Source: an uncultured Mycoplasmataceae bacterium
Lineage (GTDB): Bacteria > Bacillota_I > Bacilli_A > Mycoplasmatales > Mycoplasmoidaceae
Direction of reading: 5' to 3'
Assembly (NCBI GenBank): GCA_949283985.1
Contig: CASDUM010000016.1
Span: 1 to 7,754, forward strand
DNA length: 7,754 nt
The notes under the pieces are model-generated. The model was given only the letters and a program-made list of their open reading frames with translations. It was not told the origin of the DNA and searched no databases. Both the position numbers and the translations under genes were made by a program. Below, piece by piece: positions 1-7,715 of the stretch (the stretch's first letter is position 1; each line of letters opens with the position of its first letter).

Positions 1-2310
1 AAAGATAGAAATTTTTGAGATTTAGGTTCTGGTCCATGTGGTCCATGTACTGAAATTTATTTTGATAGAGGAGAAAAATATGATCCAAATAAAATTGGAG
101 AAAAATTATTTTTCGAAGATATCGAGAATGATAGATATGTTGAAATTTGAAATATTGTATTTAGTGAATTTAATAATATTAATGGTGAATATTCGAAATT
201 AGAAAGAAAGAACATTGATACAGGTGCCGGACTTGAAAGATTAGCTTCAATTATCCAAGATGCGCCTACTGATTTTGATACTGATGGATTTATCCCAATA
301 ATAAATTCAATTTCAAACTATACACCTCATAAATATGACATCAACTCATATTTTAAAAATGATGTTGAACAAAATAAAATTAATAAAAACTATAGAATCA
401 TAGTAGACCATTTAAAAGCATGTTCATTTGCTATAGCTGATGGAGCAATACCTTCTAACAAAGATAGAGGATATATTATTAGAAAATTAATTAGACGTGC
501 AAAACTTTCAATGTATTTTTTAGATATACAAACAAATGAATGTGTTGAAGAAGTTATTTCAAAAATTATTAATGTAATGAAACCATATTATCCATATCTA
601 AAAGAAAATAAAGAAAAAATTATTTCTACTATACTATTAGAAATGAATTCATTCCAAAAAACATTAATTAGATCAGAAGCTTTATTCAAAGAATCAATTT
701 CAAAAAAAGTAATAGACGGAAAAACATTATTTAATTTAGTTGACACATATGGTTTACCTATTGAAGTTATAAGAGAAATTCAAGATAACCTTCTTTACTT
801 GTCAAAAATATTTACTTTCACTGAAGAAGAAAAATCAATCCTTAAAAAAGGAATAGATATTGAGTTTGATAAATTTGACAAATATTTTGAAGAGCATAAA
901 AAGATTTCAAAAAATAATAATCAAGAAGATCTTTTTGAAATTCAAAATGCAGCATTAATGAAATTAAATACTAAAATGACTTTTTATCACGACACTTATG
1001 AGTTAAAAGGTAAAGTTGTTAAAATCTACGATAAAAATTTTAATGAAGTAGATTCAATCAAAAACCAAGAATGTTATATCGTTTTAAATAAGACATGTTT
1101 TTATGCGACTTCAGGTGGTCAATTGTGTGATAAAGGAAAAATTAATGGTTATGATGTTGTAGATGTTTTCTTAGCTCCAAAGCGTCAACATGTTATTAAA
1201 ATTGAAAAGGGAACTTTTAAATTAAATGATGTTGTAACTCAATTACTTGATGTTAGCAGAAGACAAAAAACAGCAATAAATCATTCTTGTGAACATTTAT
1301 TACATGCAGCATTAAGAAATTTAATAGATTCAAATATCAAGCAAGAAGGTGCATTTAAATCTAAAGATAAATTTACTTTTGATTTTCAATTATCAAGAAA
1401 ATTAACTGATGAAGAACTACAAAATCTTGAAGATTGGGTGAATAATCAAGTTAAAAAAGGATTAGATGTATCAGATGAATTCATGACTTTAGAGGAATCG
1501 AAAAAAGAAGGTATTATTGGATATTTTGATGAAGTATATGAAAAAATAAATGAACCTTTAAGAGTTGTTAATATAGGTGGTGTGTCTAGAGAATTATGTG
1601 GTGGTACACATGTACCAAACACAAAATATATTTCAATGTTTAAAATAGTTAAATACGAATCTAAAGGTTCTGGTTCATGAAGATTAGAATGTATTACAAC
1701 TGAACAAAATATTTTATTTTATATCAAAGAAATATTATGAGAAATGACAGAACATATTCAAAATAGATTTGATGCTATAAAAGAATATAAAACTACCGCT
1801 GCTAAATATATTGATTCTATACAAACTGAATTTAAAAAATTTTCATCGCTAGTTAGAGATGACCCATTAGTAAATATTAATGAAATTAGATTGCAGTATG
1901 AAAGAATAATTAAATTATGTAATGATTGTATAAAAGAAGGTGAAAAAGAAATTGAGTTAAAATCAATTGCACATATTAAAGAATCACTTATGAAAAGTGA
2001 TTCATACATATCATATTGTACTTTAAAAGATTTTCCACAAAAAGCTATTCAGAATGCATTGTTAGAAATTATTAATGAAGTTAAAGATAAATCATTCTTT
2101 GTCTTCAACGAGACTGATGAAAAAATTCAATATTTTGGTGCTCAAAATGATGAACTAAAATCAAGAAATATTTTAAATATCATTAAAAAATTTAATAGTA
2201 TCTCAGAAGGCAAAGGTGGTGGAAAACAAAATTTTGCTCAAGGGGGGACATCAAATATTGATTCATTAAATAAAATGATTTCAATTTTAGAAGGTCTATG
2301 CAAAAACTAA
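1..2310 (+). CDS. alaS: Alanine-tRNA ligase, 5' end missing
   Basis: AlaRS charges tRNA-Ala with alanine in the cytoplasm and hydrolyses mischarged Ser- and Gly-tRNA-Ala. The frame is open from the window edge; 769 residues are visible and roughly the first 160-170 are outside. Codons 16-18, 148-150, 1678-1680 and 1738-1740 are TGA read as Trp, and one Trp is TGG (1435). Visible in order (numbers are window codons): class II catalytic-core blocks NFWDLGSGPCGPCTE, EIWNIVF, DTGAGLER, ADGAIPSNKDRGYIIRKLIRRA; the editing domain with SGGQ near 371-374, metal ligands H428-x3-H432 and C533-GGT-H537; a coiled-coil stretch; and a C-terminal DHHA1 (C-Ala) domain with the glycine-rich KGGG...AQGG near 738-749. 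The protein is therefore complete at its C-terminus. Two editing-site positions differ from the usual consensus (T370, E431; see findings). It overlaps ruvX by 13 nt. Identification is from family motifs and is secure. Confidence 0.98.
2298..2310 (+). repeat. 13-nt junction repeat, copy 1
   Basis: ATGCAAAAACTAA is both the end of alaS (Cys-Lys-Asn-stop) and the possible start of ruvX (Met-Gln-Lys-Leu). The identical 13 nt occur at 3261-3273 in the same role between trmR and trhP1. It may be a translational-coupling junction or chance; the identity itself is directly visible. Confidence 0.6.
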
Positions 2311-2720
2311 TGAAGAAAAAATTAGGAATAGATTTTGGAACAAAAACTATAGGTTTGGCTATATCTTTTTTAAATATACCAATGCCTTTAAAGAATATTA
2401 GTAATGATGATAATGTAATAAAAAATATTCATGCTATTATAAAAGATGAAAATATCGACATAGTAGTTCTTGGTCTACCTCTAAATGCAAGTGGAACTGA
2501 AAGTGATCGAACAAAAATTGTAAAGCAATTTTACAATAAACTTAAAGAAGAAATAAATCAACCAATTTTTTTAGTTGATGAAAGATATACAACAAAAAAT
2601 ACAATAGAAGAATTAAAAAATTATTCATATAAGTCAAGTAAAATTAAAACAATTAAAGATATGAATAGTGCATGCAAAATTTTAGAAGAATTTGAAAAAG
2701 GTAAATATTATCATGGATAA
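2298..2720 (+). CDS. ruvX: RuvX/YqgF family RNase H-like nuclease
   Basis: This is a YqgF-family protein of 140 aa, the normal size. The family has an RNase H-like fold and is linked to 16S rRNA 5'-end maturation and also described as a Holliday-junction resolvase homologue; which role holds here is not visible. Seen: the N-terminal LGIDFGTKTIGLA block with catalytic D12, the VVLGLPLNASGT block (57-67), VDERYTT (93-99) with D94/E95, and the C-terminal acidic D121 in KDMNSACKIL. All the expected acidic residues are present. It has no Trp. Start: ATG 2298 overlaps the alaS stop by 13 nt; a second in-frame ATG at 2310 lies in a TAATG stop-start. A GAAGG sequence at 2290-2294 is too close to the first (3 nt) and rather far from the second (15 nt). 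I chose 2298 because the trmR/trhP1 junction has the same 13-nt overlap sequence, but 2310 (136 aa) remains possible. Confidence 0.94.
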   Translation: MQKLMKKKLGIDFGTKTIGLAISFLNIPMPLKNISNDDNVIKNIHAIIKDENIDIVVLGLPLNASGTESDRTKIVKQFYNKLKEEINQPIFLVDERYTTKNTIEELKNYSYKSSKIKTIKDMNSACKILEEFEKGKYYHG

Positions 2721-3273
2721 ATTAAATGAACTAAAAACTATTTGTTTAAATAACAACATCCCTATTATTAGGGATGATATTGTTTTATTTTTTAATGACT
2801 TTTTTAAACAAGAATGAATCTCGAATGTTTTAGAAATAGGAACTGCATATGGATATAGTTCATATGTTATTCATAACATAAATAAAAATATTAAGATAAC
2901 TACTATTGAAAAAAATAAAAACAATATTGAAATAGCTAATCAATATATCTCAGATTTTGCTAAAGTCATTAATACTGATGTAAGGGATTATCAAACTGAT
3001 GAAGTTTTTGATGTAATATTTTTTGATGGTCCAAAAACATGTCAAATTGAAATGTTTGAAAATTTTAAAAATAATTTACATGATAATGGAATATTTTTAA
3101 TCGATAACATTTTCTTAAAGGGATTATTAAAAAAAACGAATTCAACTAGAGTTAAAAAAATTATTGATAAAAATAATTTGTTTATAAGTTATCTTAAAGA
3201 TTTAAAAGATTGAAAATTAGAGATATATAATATTGGAGATGGATTAGGAGTATTAAAAAGATGCAAAAACTAA
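2713..3273 (+). CDS. trmR: TrmR-like tRNA 5-hydroxyuridine O-methyltransferase
   Basis: This is a 186-aa class I SAM-dependent O-methyltransferase with two TGA-Trp codons (2815, 3211), so it is invisible to a standard-code ORF search. Motifs: SAM-binding VLEIGTAYGYSS (39-50), acidic residue E66 at the end of strand 2, FFDGPK with D105, and LIDNIFLKG with D131-N132. D105, D131 and N132 fit the COMT-type divalent-metal ligands, and the DN...LKG block resembles Bacillus YrrM/TrmR. TrmR methylates ho5U34 to mo5U34 in tRNA. The two U32-family genes immediately downstream, as in B. subtilis yrrM-yrrN-yrrO, support that role over a catechol or generic methyltransferase. It is about 30 aa shorter than the Bacillus protein, mainly at the N-terminus. 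ATG 2713 overlaps the ruvX stop by 8 nt; AAAAGG at 2696-2701 is a somewhat distant ribosome-binding site. The fold is certain, and the substrate is inferred from context. Confidence 0.86.
3246..3250 (+). promoter_or_regulatory. Shine-Dalgarno of trhP1
   Basis: AGGAG lies 10 nt upstream of ATG 3261 and inside the end of trmR. It decides the trhP1 start in favour of 3261 over the TTG at 3297, which only looks like a start if the TGA at 3285 is taken as a stop. Confidence 0.65.
3261..3273 (+). repeat. 13-nt junction repeat, copy 2
   Basis: This is the second exact copy of ATGCAAAAACTAA. Here it ends trmR (Cys-Lys-Asn-stop) and starts trhP1 (Met-Gln-Lys-Leu), with the same frame relation as at alaS/ruvX. 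Confidence 0.6.
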
Positions 3274-4172
3274 GTGTTGTATGTTGAAATAAAAATTTGT
3301 TTAATAAGCTTTTAGAAACAGAAGTAGAAAAAATTATTATAGGTATTAATAAACTTTCTTGTAGAATGAACGGTTATTTTGATATAGATGATCTTTCTCT
3401 ATTATGTACATTAAAAAATGATAAAAAAATAGCAATTTGTATCAATAATTTTTTTCATGAAAGTGATATTGAATTTTTAGAAAAAAAAATAATTGAGATA
3501 TCAAAATATGAAATAGATGAAATATCTTTTCAAGATTTTGCAGTTGCTCAAATTGTTTATGAGAATAATATCAAAATCAAATTAAATTATAATCCTGAAA
3601 CATTAAACACAAATTATGAGCAAATACCTTTTCTACTTGAAAATAATATAAATGAAATGACTATTGCAAGAGAACTTACATTGCATGAAATTAAAGAAAT
3701 AGCAAATAATAAAATTAATATTGAACTTGAAATGCAAATTCATGGTTTCACTTATTTTATGCATTCAGCATGGCCTATGACCTCAAATTTTAAAAAAGAA
3801 ATAAATTCAAAAAAAATAATACATAATAATTTAGACTTTTATTTCATAAGAGAAGAATCCAGAGATCTTAAGAATATTATTTTTGAAGACTATCAAGGAA
3901 CACACATGTTTTCTGGTTTTGTTTTATGTGGCATATCAAAAATTAAGGAATTAGAAAAAATTGATTATTTTAAAATTGATCCAATTTTTAGAACTGAAGC
4001 ATGAACTATTAATGTTATTAAAATATATTCTCTATATTTAGAAAATAAAATAACTTTGAACCAAGCAATGTTGTTATTTAGAAAAATAGAAAAAAATAAT
4101 ATTTTATCTGAGTCATTTTTAGGGAAAATAACAAACATGCCTCATTTTAGACAGGAGAAATCTAATGACTAA
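3261..4172 (+). CDS. trhP1: Peptidase U32 family, tRNA hydroxylation protein P1 (YrrN-like)
   Basis: This 303-aa protein is close to the roughly 309 aa of Bacillus YrrN. TGA-Trp codons at 3285 and 4002 interrupt it under the standard code; one Trp is TGG (3771). U32-family features: a NPETLNTN segment (111-118), a HG-x-T-x(3)-HS segment at 161-169 matching the U32 signature region, and EDYQGTHMFSG (209-219) followed by DYFKIDPIFR, typical of the short U32 paralogue. The family name is historical: YrrN/YrrO homologues act in prephenate-linked hydroxylation of tRNA wobble U34 to ho5U. At the places where TrhP2 has the first two cluster cysteines this protein has Y165 and P172, so it probably binds no Fe-S cluster there and works as the partner subunit of TrhP2; that is inference. 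It overlaps trmR by 13 nt and trhP2 by 8 nt. Confidence 0.87.
4153..4157 (+). promoter_or_regulatory. Shine-Dalgarno of trhP2
   Basis: AGGAG lies inside the 3' end of trhP1, 7 nt before ATG 4165. The spacing is ideal and supports that start and coupled translation of the two U32 genes. Confidence 0.75.
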
Positions 4173-5346
4173 ATTTCATGAATTATTAGCTCCTGCTGGA
4201 AATTATGAAAAGGCTAAATATGCTTTAGACTTTGGTGCTGATGCTATATATATTGGTCCAAAAGCATATTCATTAAGAGCAAGATCATCTAATTTTGATA
4301 TTGATGAAATTGAAAAAATTACAGAATATGCACATTCACTTAATAAGAAGGTATACGTAGTTTTAAATATACTTTGTCATAATATTCACTTAAAAAATTT
4401 TGAAAGTTATTTTAAAAAAATATCTAATTGTAATGTAGATGGAATAATATGTGCAGATCCATTTATTATTTCTACAATAAAAAAAATAGACAAAAACATG
4501 GAAATTCACATTTCAACTCAACAATCAATATGCAATTCTAAATCAGCTTTATTTTGAAAAAGAAACGGTGCAACAAGAGTTGTTTTAGCAAGAGAAGTTT
4601 CATATGATAATTTAAAATTAATTACAGAAAAATTAAAAGACATAATCGAGATTGAATATTTTATACATGGAGCTGTTTGTATTTCATACTCAGGTAGATG
4701 TACAATGTCAAATAATTTTTCTTATAGAGATGCTAATATTGGTGGATGTGCACACTCTTGTAGATGACTTTACGATATTGAGAATGATAATATTGATTAT
4801 AAATTTACAATGTCAGCAAAAGATATGGCTTTAATGAGCGAATTAGAAAAATTATTAAATTTACCTATCGCTTCTTTTAAAATTGAAGGAAGAATGAAAT
4901 CAGTTTATTATATTGCAACAATAATAAGTTCATATAAGAAAGCTATTGATGAATATGAAAAGTATGGAAAGATATCAGATAAGTGAATTGATGAAATAAA
5001 AAAAGCAGAAAATAGAGAAACATCAACAGCATGTTTTTATAACAAAGGTAAAGAAAACATGCTATATATTAGTGATGAAAAAAAAGTTAAACAAGTTTTT
5101 GCATTTTTAATAAGTGATATAGAAAATGATTATTATATTATCACATGTAAAAATTATTTTGATAAATCAATGATATTCGAATCAATTAGTTATAATCATG
5201 ATACAATTCAGTTTAAGATTGCTGAATTATTGAATATTGATAATGAAGCTATAGAAACTGCTAATGTTCCAATGCGTAAATATAAAATAAAAATAAATAC
5301 AGATCAAAAATTATCTATTAATGATTTAGTTAGAATTATAGATTAA
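4165..5346 (+). CDS. trhP2: Peptidase U32 family, tRNA hydroxylation protein P2 (YrrO-like)
   Basis: This 393-aa protein contains three TGA-Trp codons (4555, 4765, 4984). The N-terminus ELLAPAGNYEKAKYALDFG (6-24) followed by GADAIYIG is the U32 opening. Residues 164-182 (E-x-F-x2-G-A-V-C-x4-G-x-C-x-M-S) match the U32 signature as I recall it from PROSITE. The cysteines C172, C179, C195 and C199 form the cluster expected to bind an iron-sulfur centre in TrhP-type proteins. SFKIEGRMKS (237-246) is the second family block, and a small C-terminal domain follows. Bacillus YrrO is about 422 aa, so this copy is slightly short but complete in motifs. The expected role is formation of ho5U34 in tRNA together with TrhP1; TrmR upstream would then make mo5U. 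Related U32 proteins (RlhA, UbiU/UbiV) also hydroxylate, so the target is inferred from synteny. It is the last gene of the alaS-ruvX-trmR-trhP1 run. Confidence 0.93.
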
Positions 5347-5373
5347 AAAGTTTTAATAATATATTACTTTAAT

Positions 5374-5404
5374 AAAATAAGAATAACTCTTAGTTTTTTA
5401 TTTT
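5374..5404 (+). terminator. Weak candidate intrinsic terminator after trhP2
   Basis: TAAGA (5378-5382) can pair with TCTTA (5388-5392) around a 5-nt loop. AAA/TTT pairs extend the stem past one A-G mismatch, and T6-A-T4 follows (5394-5404). It has only one G-C pair in the stem, so it is weak, but it sits in the only gap of the window between two functionally different gene groups. Confidence 0.35.
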
Positions 5405-5409
5405 ATAAT
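5404..5409 (+). promoter_or_regulatory. Candidate -10 box for the PHP-ATPase cassette
   Basis: This is a perfect TATAAT in the 79-nt gap upstream of the PHP gene. No convincing -35 hexamer or extended -10 TG is seen; mycoplasma promoters often lack a recognisable -35. Transcription would begin near 5415-5417, leaving an approximately 10-nt leader that starts at the Shine-Dalgarno. In such AT-rich DNA a chance match is possible. Confidence 0.4.
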
Positions 5410-5415
5410 AAGTAT

Positions 5416-5420
5416 AGGAG
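5416..5420 (+). promoter_or_regulatory. Shine-Dalgarno of the PHP gene
   Basis: AGGAG lies 5 nt before ATG 5426. It fixes the start of the PHP gene upstream of the TGA codon at 5486, which standard-code reading would take as a stop. Confidence 0.75.
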
Positions 5421-5425
5421 TAATT

Positions 5426-6100
5426 ATGAAAATTGATTTGCATTTACATTCCGAAAATTCCTCTATTAATGGAGATACCATAAAATGAGATTCATTATAT
5501 GATTCATTAAAAAAAATAATGCTAAATAATGTTAAAATTATGTCATTTACAGATCATAATTATTACTCTAAGAAACTATATTTAGAATCCAAAAAACTAG
5601 CATCAACTGCTGGAATACATGTATTACCAGGAGTAGAAATAAATGTTGTTAATAAAAGAGATAAGATATCTCATATGTTGATAATTTTTAATGATAATTT
5701 AAACGATGAACAATTAAGCCTTATCGAAACTAGGATTAACAATTTAACAAAAACAGGAATTAGTATAAATAATATAAATGATTTTATGAATGACTTTGAA
5801 ACTATAAGAATTATTCATATTGGAAAAAATGATTATTTTGAATTAGAAGATTTAGATGGATTAAATTATGATGCATTTGAAATTTCAAAAAAAGATCATA
5901 GTAATTTTAAAAAAATAATAGAGAACAATGTTGTATCATCAATTGTTTCGTTTTCTGACACACATATATGAGATAAATATCCTCAACATGCCATGCTTGA
6001 AACATATTTACCAAATAACGATAAATTTACATTTGATTACTTAAAAAAATGTTTATTGGAAAATAAAGATTATACAAAACATAGGATTAAAAATGATTAA
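5426..6100 (+). CDS. Stand-alone PHP-domain metallo-phosphoesterase
   Basis: This 224-aa protein is essentially one PHP domain (polymerase and histidinol phosphatase fold), which hydrolyses phosphoesters with a bi- or trinuclear metal centre. TGA-Trp codons are at 5486 (W21) and 5969 (W182). The ligands appear intact: D4-L-H6-L-H8-S, SFTD43-H44-N, LPGVE71, H83, H131 in IIHIGKND, and SFSD178-T-H180. No signal peptide or membrane segment is seen, so it is cytoplasmic. Substrate unknown: PHP proteins include histidinol phosphatase, polymerase exonucleases, RNase AM/YciV-type nucleases, and the N-terminal domain of PHP-ATPase fusions. An AGGA (6083-6086) inside its end serves the ATPase gene, whose ATG overlaps this stop by 8 nt; the strict coupling and the order PHP then ATPase match the fusion architecture, so it probably acts as the effector enzyme of that ATPase (inference). 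No histidine-biosynthesis neighbour is present. Confidence 0.85.
6083..6086 (+). promoter_or_regulatory. Shine-Dalgarno of the ATPase gene
   Basis: AGGA lies 6 nt before ATG 6093 and inside the last codons of the PHP gene. It supports ATG 6093 and coupled synthesis of the two proteins. Confidence 0.6.
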
Positions 6101-7715
6101 AGAAATAATTTTAAAAAAAACAGACTCATTAGATTCAGAAAAAGGAACAATAAAAATAAATTTTAGTAATCATCTAAATGTTATTATTGGACCAAAAGGT
6201 GGGGGCAAATCAACATTATTTGATTTAGTTGCAACTATTAAAAAAGGTTATATTTCTCAAAATGTTATTGATGCACTAAAAAGTTTTAATCTTGAATTCA
6301 TAAAAGCTATAAAATTTAATGGTGAAGAAATTTTATCAAACCAAATTTCAAAAAAGAAAACATCAGAAAAGGAAAATGATTTTAAAAATAGAAATGATGT
6401 AATTTATCAAGATGACAATATAAAAAAGAATTTAAATTCTTCTTCAGAAATAGAAGATGGAAAATTAGAACATGCAAAAAAAATAATTGAATCTTCTAAA
6501 GAAGCAATTGAACCATTTATTAATAAAATACATTCATTTTATATGCAAGTTAAAAACATTGTTAATTCAAATGAAAATAATAAAATTAACTGATCAAATA
6601 CATTTATTTTAAAAAAAATAGATGCTGAATTAAATATAATAAGTAAATTAAATTATGATCCAAAAATAATGAAACAAAGAATAGAAGAAGAAATTCTATT
6701 TCTAAAAAAAATATTTAGCGATGTAACTGATGATTTAAATAAATACAAAAGTTATATGCCAAGAATCTCTTCCTTTACTATTCATAATGATGATGAATTT
6801 AAAAATAAATTTACATCAAAAGTATCTAAAATAATTGAAGAAATAGAAGAATTTAAAAAAATAATTAATTCAAGAATTAATGTTATTCAAAGAATAAATA
6901 GATCTATTGTTTTTTTTGAAAAATCATACAACAATATAGTTAATGAAATAAAACAAAAAGATTTTCAATCTCAAGGTTTAAAAGCGTTTGAAAATGAAGC
7001 AAAAGAATATTTCAAAGATTTTGCTAAAAAAATAATCTCATTAAAAAAAGATTTTAACTATCTGTTAAAAAAACCAGTCGAAATTAAGTTTAGTGATAAC
7101 ATAGATAATAAACATTTATTAAGTTATAAAATTGATGAAAAAATATTAATTGGAGAAGATACTATTATTAAGCTTTTGAAAAATGTCCTTCACACTCCAA
7201 AAGCACCTAATGATATATCTAAATGAATAACTGAAAATCAAAAAGAAAAAAAGGAATTTAAAATTTTTGATGACGATAAATTAAAAAGAACATTAGCTAA
7301 AGAAATAAAAGAATATGTAAAAGTATATGCAGATGGTATTGATTATGAAACAATGTCTCTTGGTCAAAGATCCATTTATGGAATTAAATATAAATTTGAA
7401 CGTTCTATAAATGATGATTTATTTTTAGATCAACCAGAAGATAATTTGGATAATGAAACTATAAATAAAAATATTGTTGATTTAATTAAATCAAAAACAA
7501 AAAATCAAATTTTTATTGTTACTCATAATGCAAACATAGGAATACTTATAAAACCAGAAAAAGTCATTATTGCTAATTTATCATCACCTGAACCTTATAT
7601 TGAAAGAAATCCAATTGAAAAAATTGAAGAGAATGATTTATCAGCTAAGTATTTAGAAGGTGGTATTGACGCATTAGAAAACAGATATAAAATTATTATT
7701 AAAGGAGAAAAATAA
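6093..7715 (+). CDS. ABC/SMC-like ATPase partner of PHP protein (split TrlF-like)
   Basis: This 540-aa ATPase is read through TGA-Trp codons at 6591 (W167) and 7224 (W378). It has a head split by a helical middle: Walker A GPKGGGKST (33-41), a Q-loop-like VIYQDD (Q106), a long lysine/glutamate-rich probably coiled-coil region (about 120-370), an ABC-type signature MSLGQ (421-425), Walker B DDLFLDQPEDNLDN (441-454, D446 and E449 or D450 acidic), and an H-loop FIVTHNANIG (H478). The QPEDNLD form of Walker B is typical of RecF/SMC-like ATPases fused to PHP domains (annotated as TrlF-family AAA-like ATPases) and related defence ATPases; here the PHP domain is encoded by the gene just upstream. 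The combined length (764 aa) is somewhat below that of the fusions I know of. Likely role: nucleotide-dependent sensor or controller of the PHP enzyme; target unknown. All ATPase motifs look functional. It is not a transport ABC protein: there is no permease, and a long coiled coil interrupts the domain. Confidence 0.85.
7703..7707 (+). promoter_or_regulatory. Shine-Dalgarno of the third cassette gene
   Basis: AGGAG lies 7 nt before ATG 7715. It supports a true third gene translated in the same operon as the PHP and ATPase genes. Confidence 0.7.

Noticed and set aside
511..1740. Separate short genes or a broken alaS, with TGA stops at 1678 and 1738 and a start at ATG 511
   Set aside because: The same frame continues on both sides with conserved AlaRS motifs, and the TGA codons fall at tryptophan positions; it is one gene under code 4.
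1758..2009. 83-aa minus-strand reading frame
   Set aside because: It lies wholly inside the alaS C-terminal region, has no ribosome-binding signal or recognisable motif, and is a shadow of the real gene.
3297..3299. TTG start for trhP1
   Set aside because: It follows an in-frame TGA-Trp (3285) and lacks a ribosome-binding site; ATG 3261 has AGGAG 10 nt upstream.
4652..4834. 60-aa + strand reading frame
   Set aside because: It is an alternate frame of the conserved U32 signature region of trhP2, whose frame is fixed by the C172/C179/C195/C199 motif.
5347..5370. AAAGT/ACTTT hairpin right after the trhP2 stop as terminator
   Set aside because: It has five pairs with a 14-nt loop and no T-run behind it; too weak to call.
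5426..6100. PHP gene as histidinol phosphatase (hisK)
   Set aside because: It carries only general PHP motifs, is not near histidine genes, mycoplasmas generally lack that pathway, and it is coupled to an ATPase instead.
6093..7715. ATPase gene as a pseudogene in three pieces
   Set aside because: The pieces are in one frame, separated only by TGA codons, and Walker A, signature, Walker B and H-loop appear in correct order.
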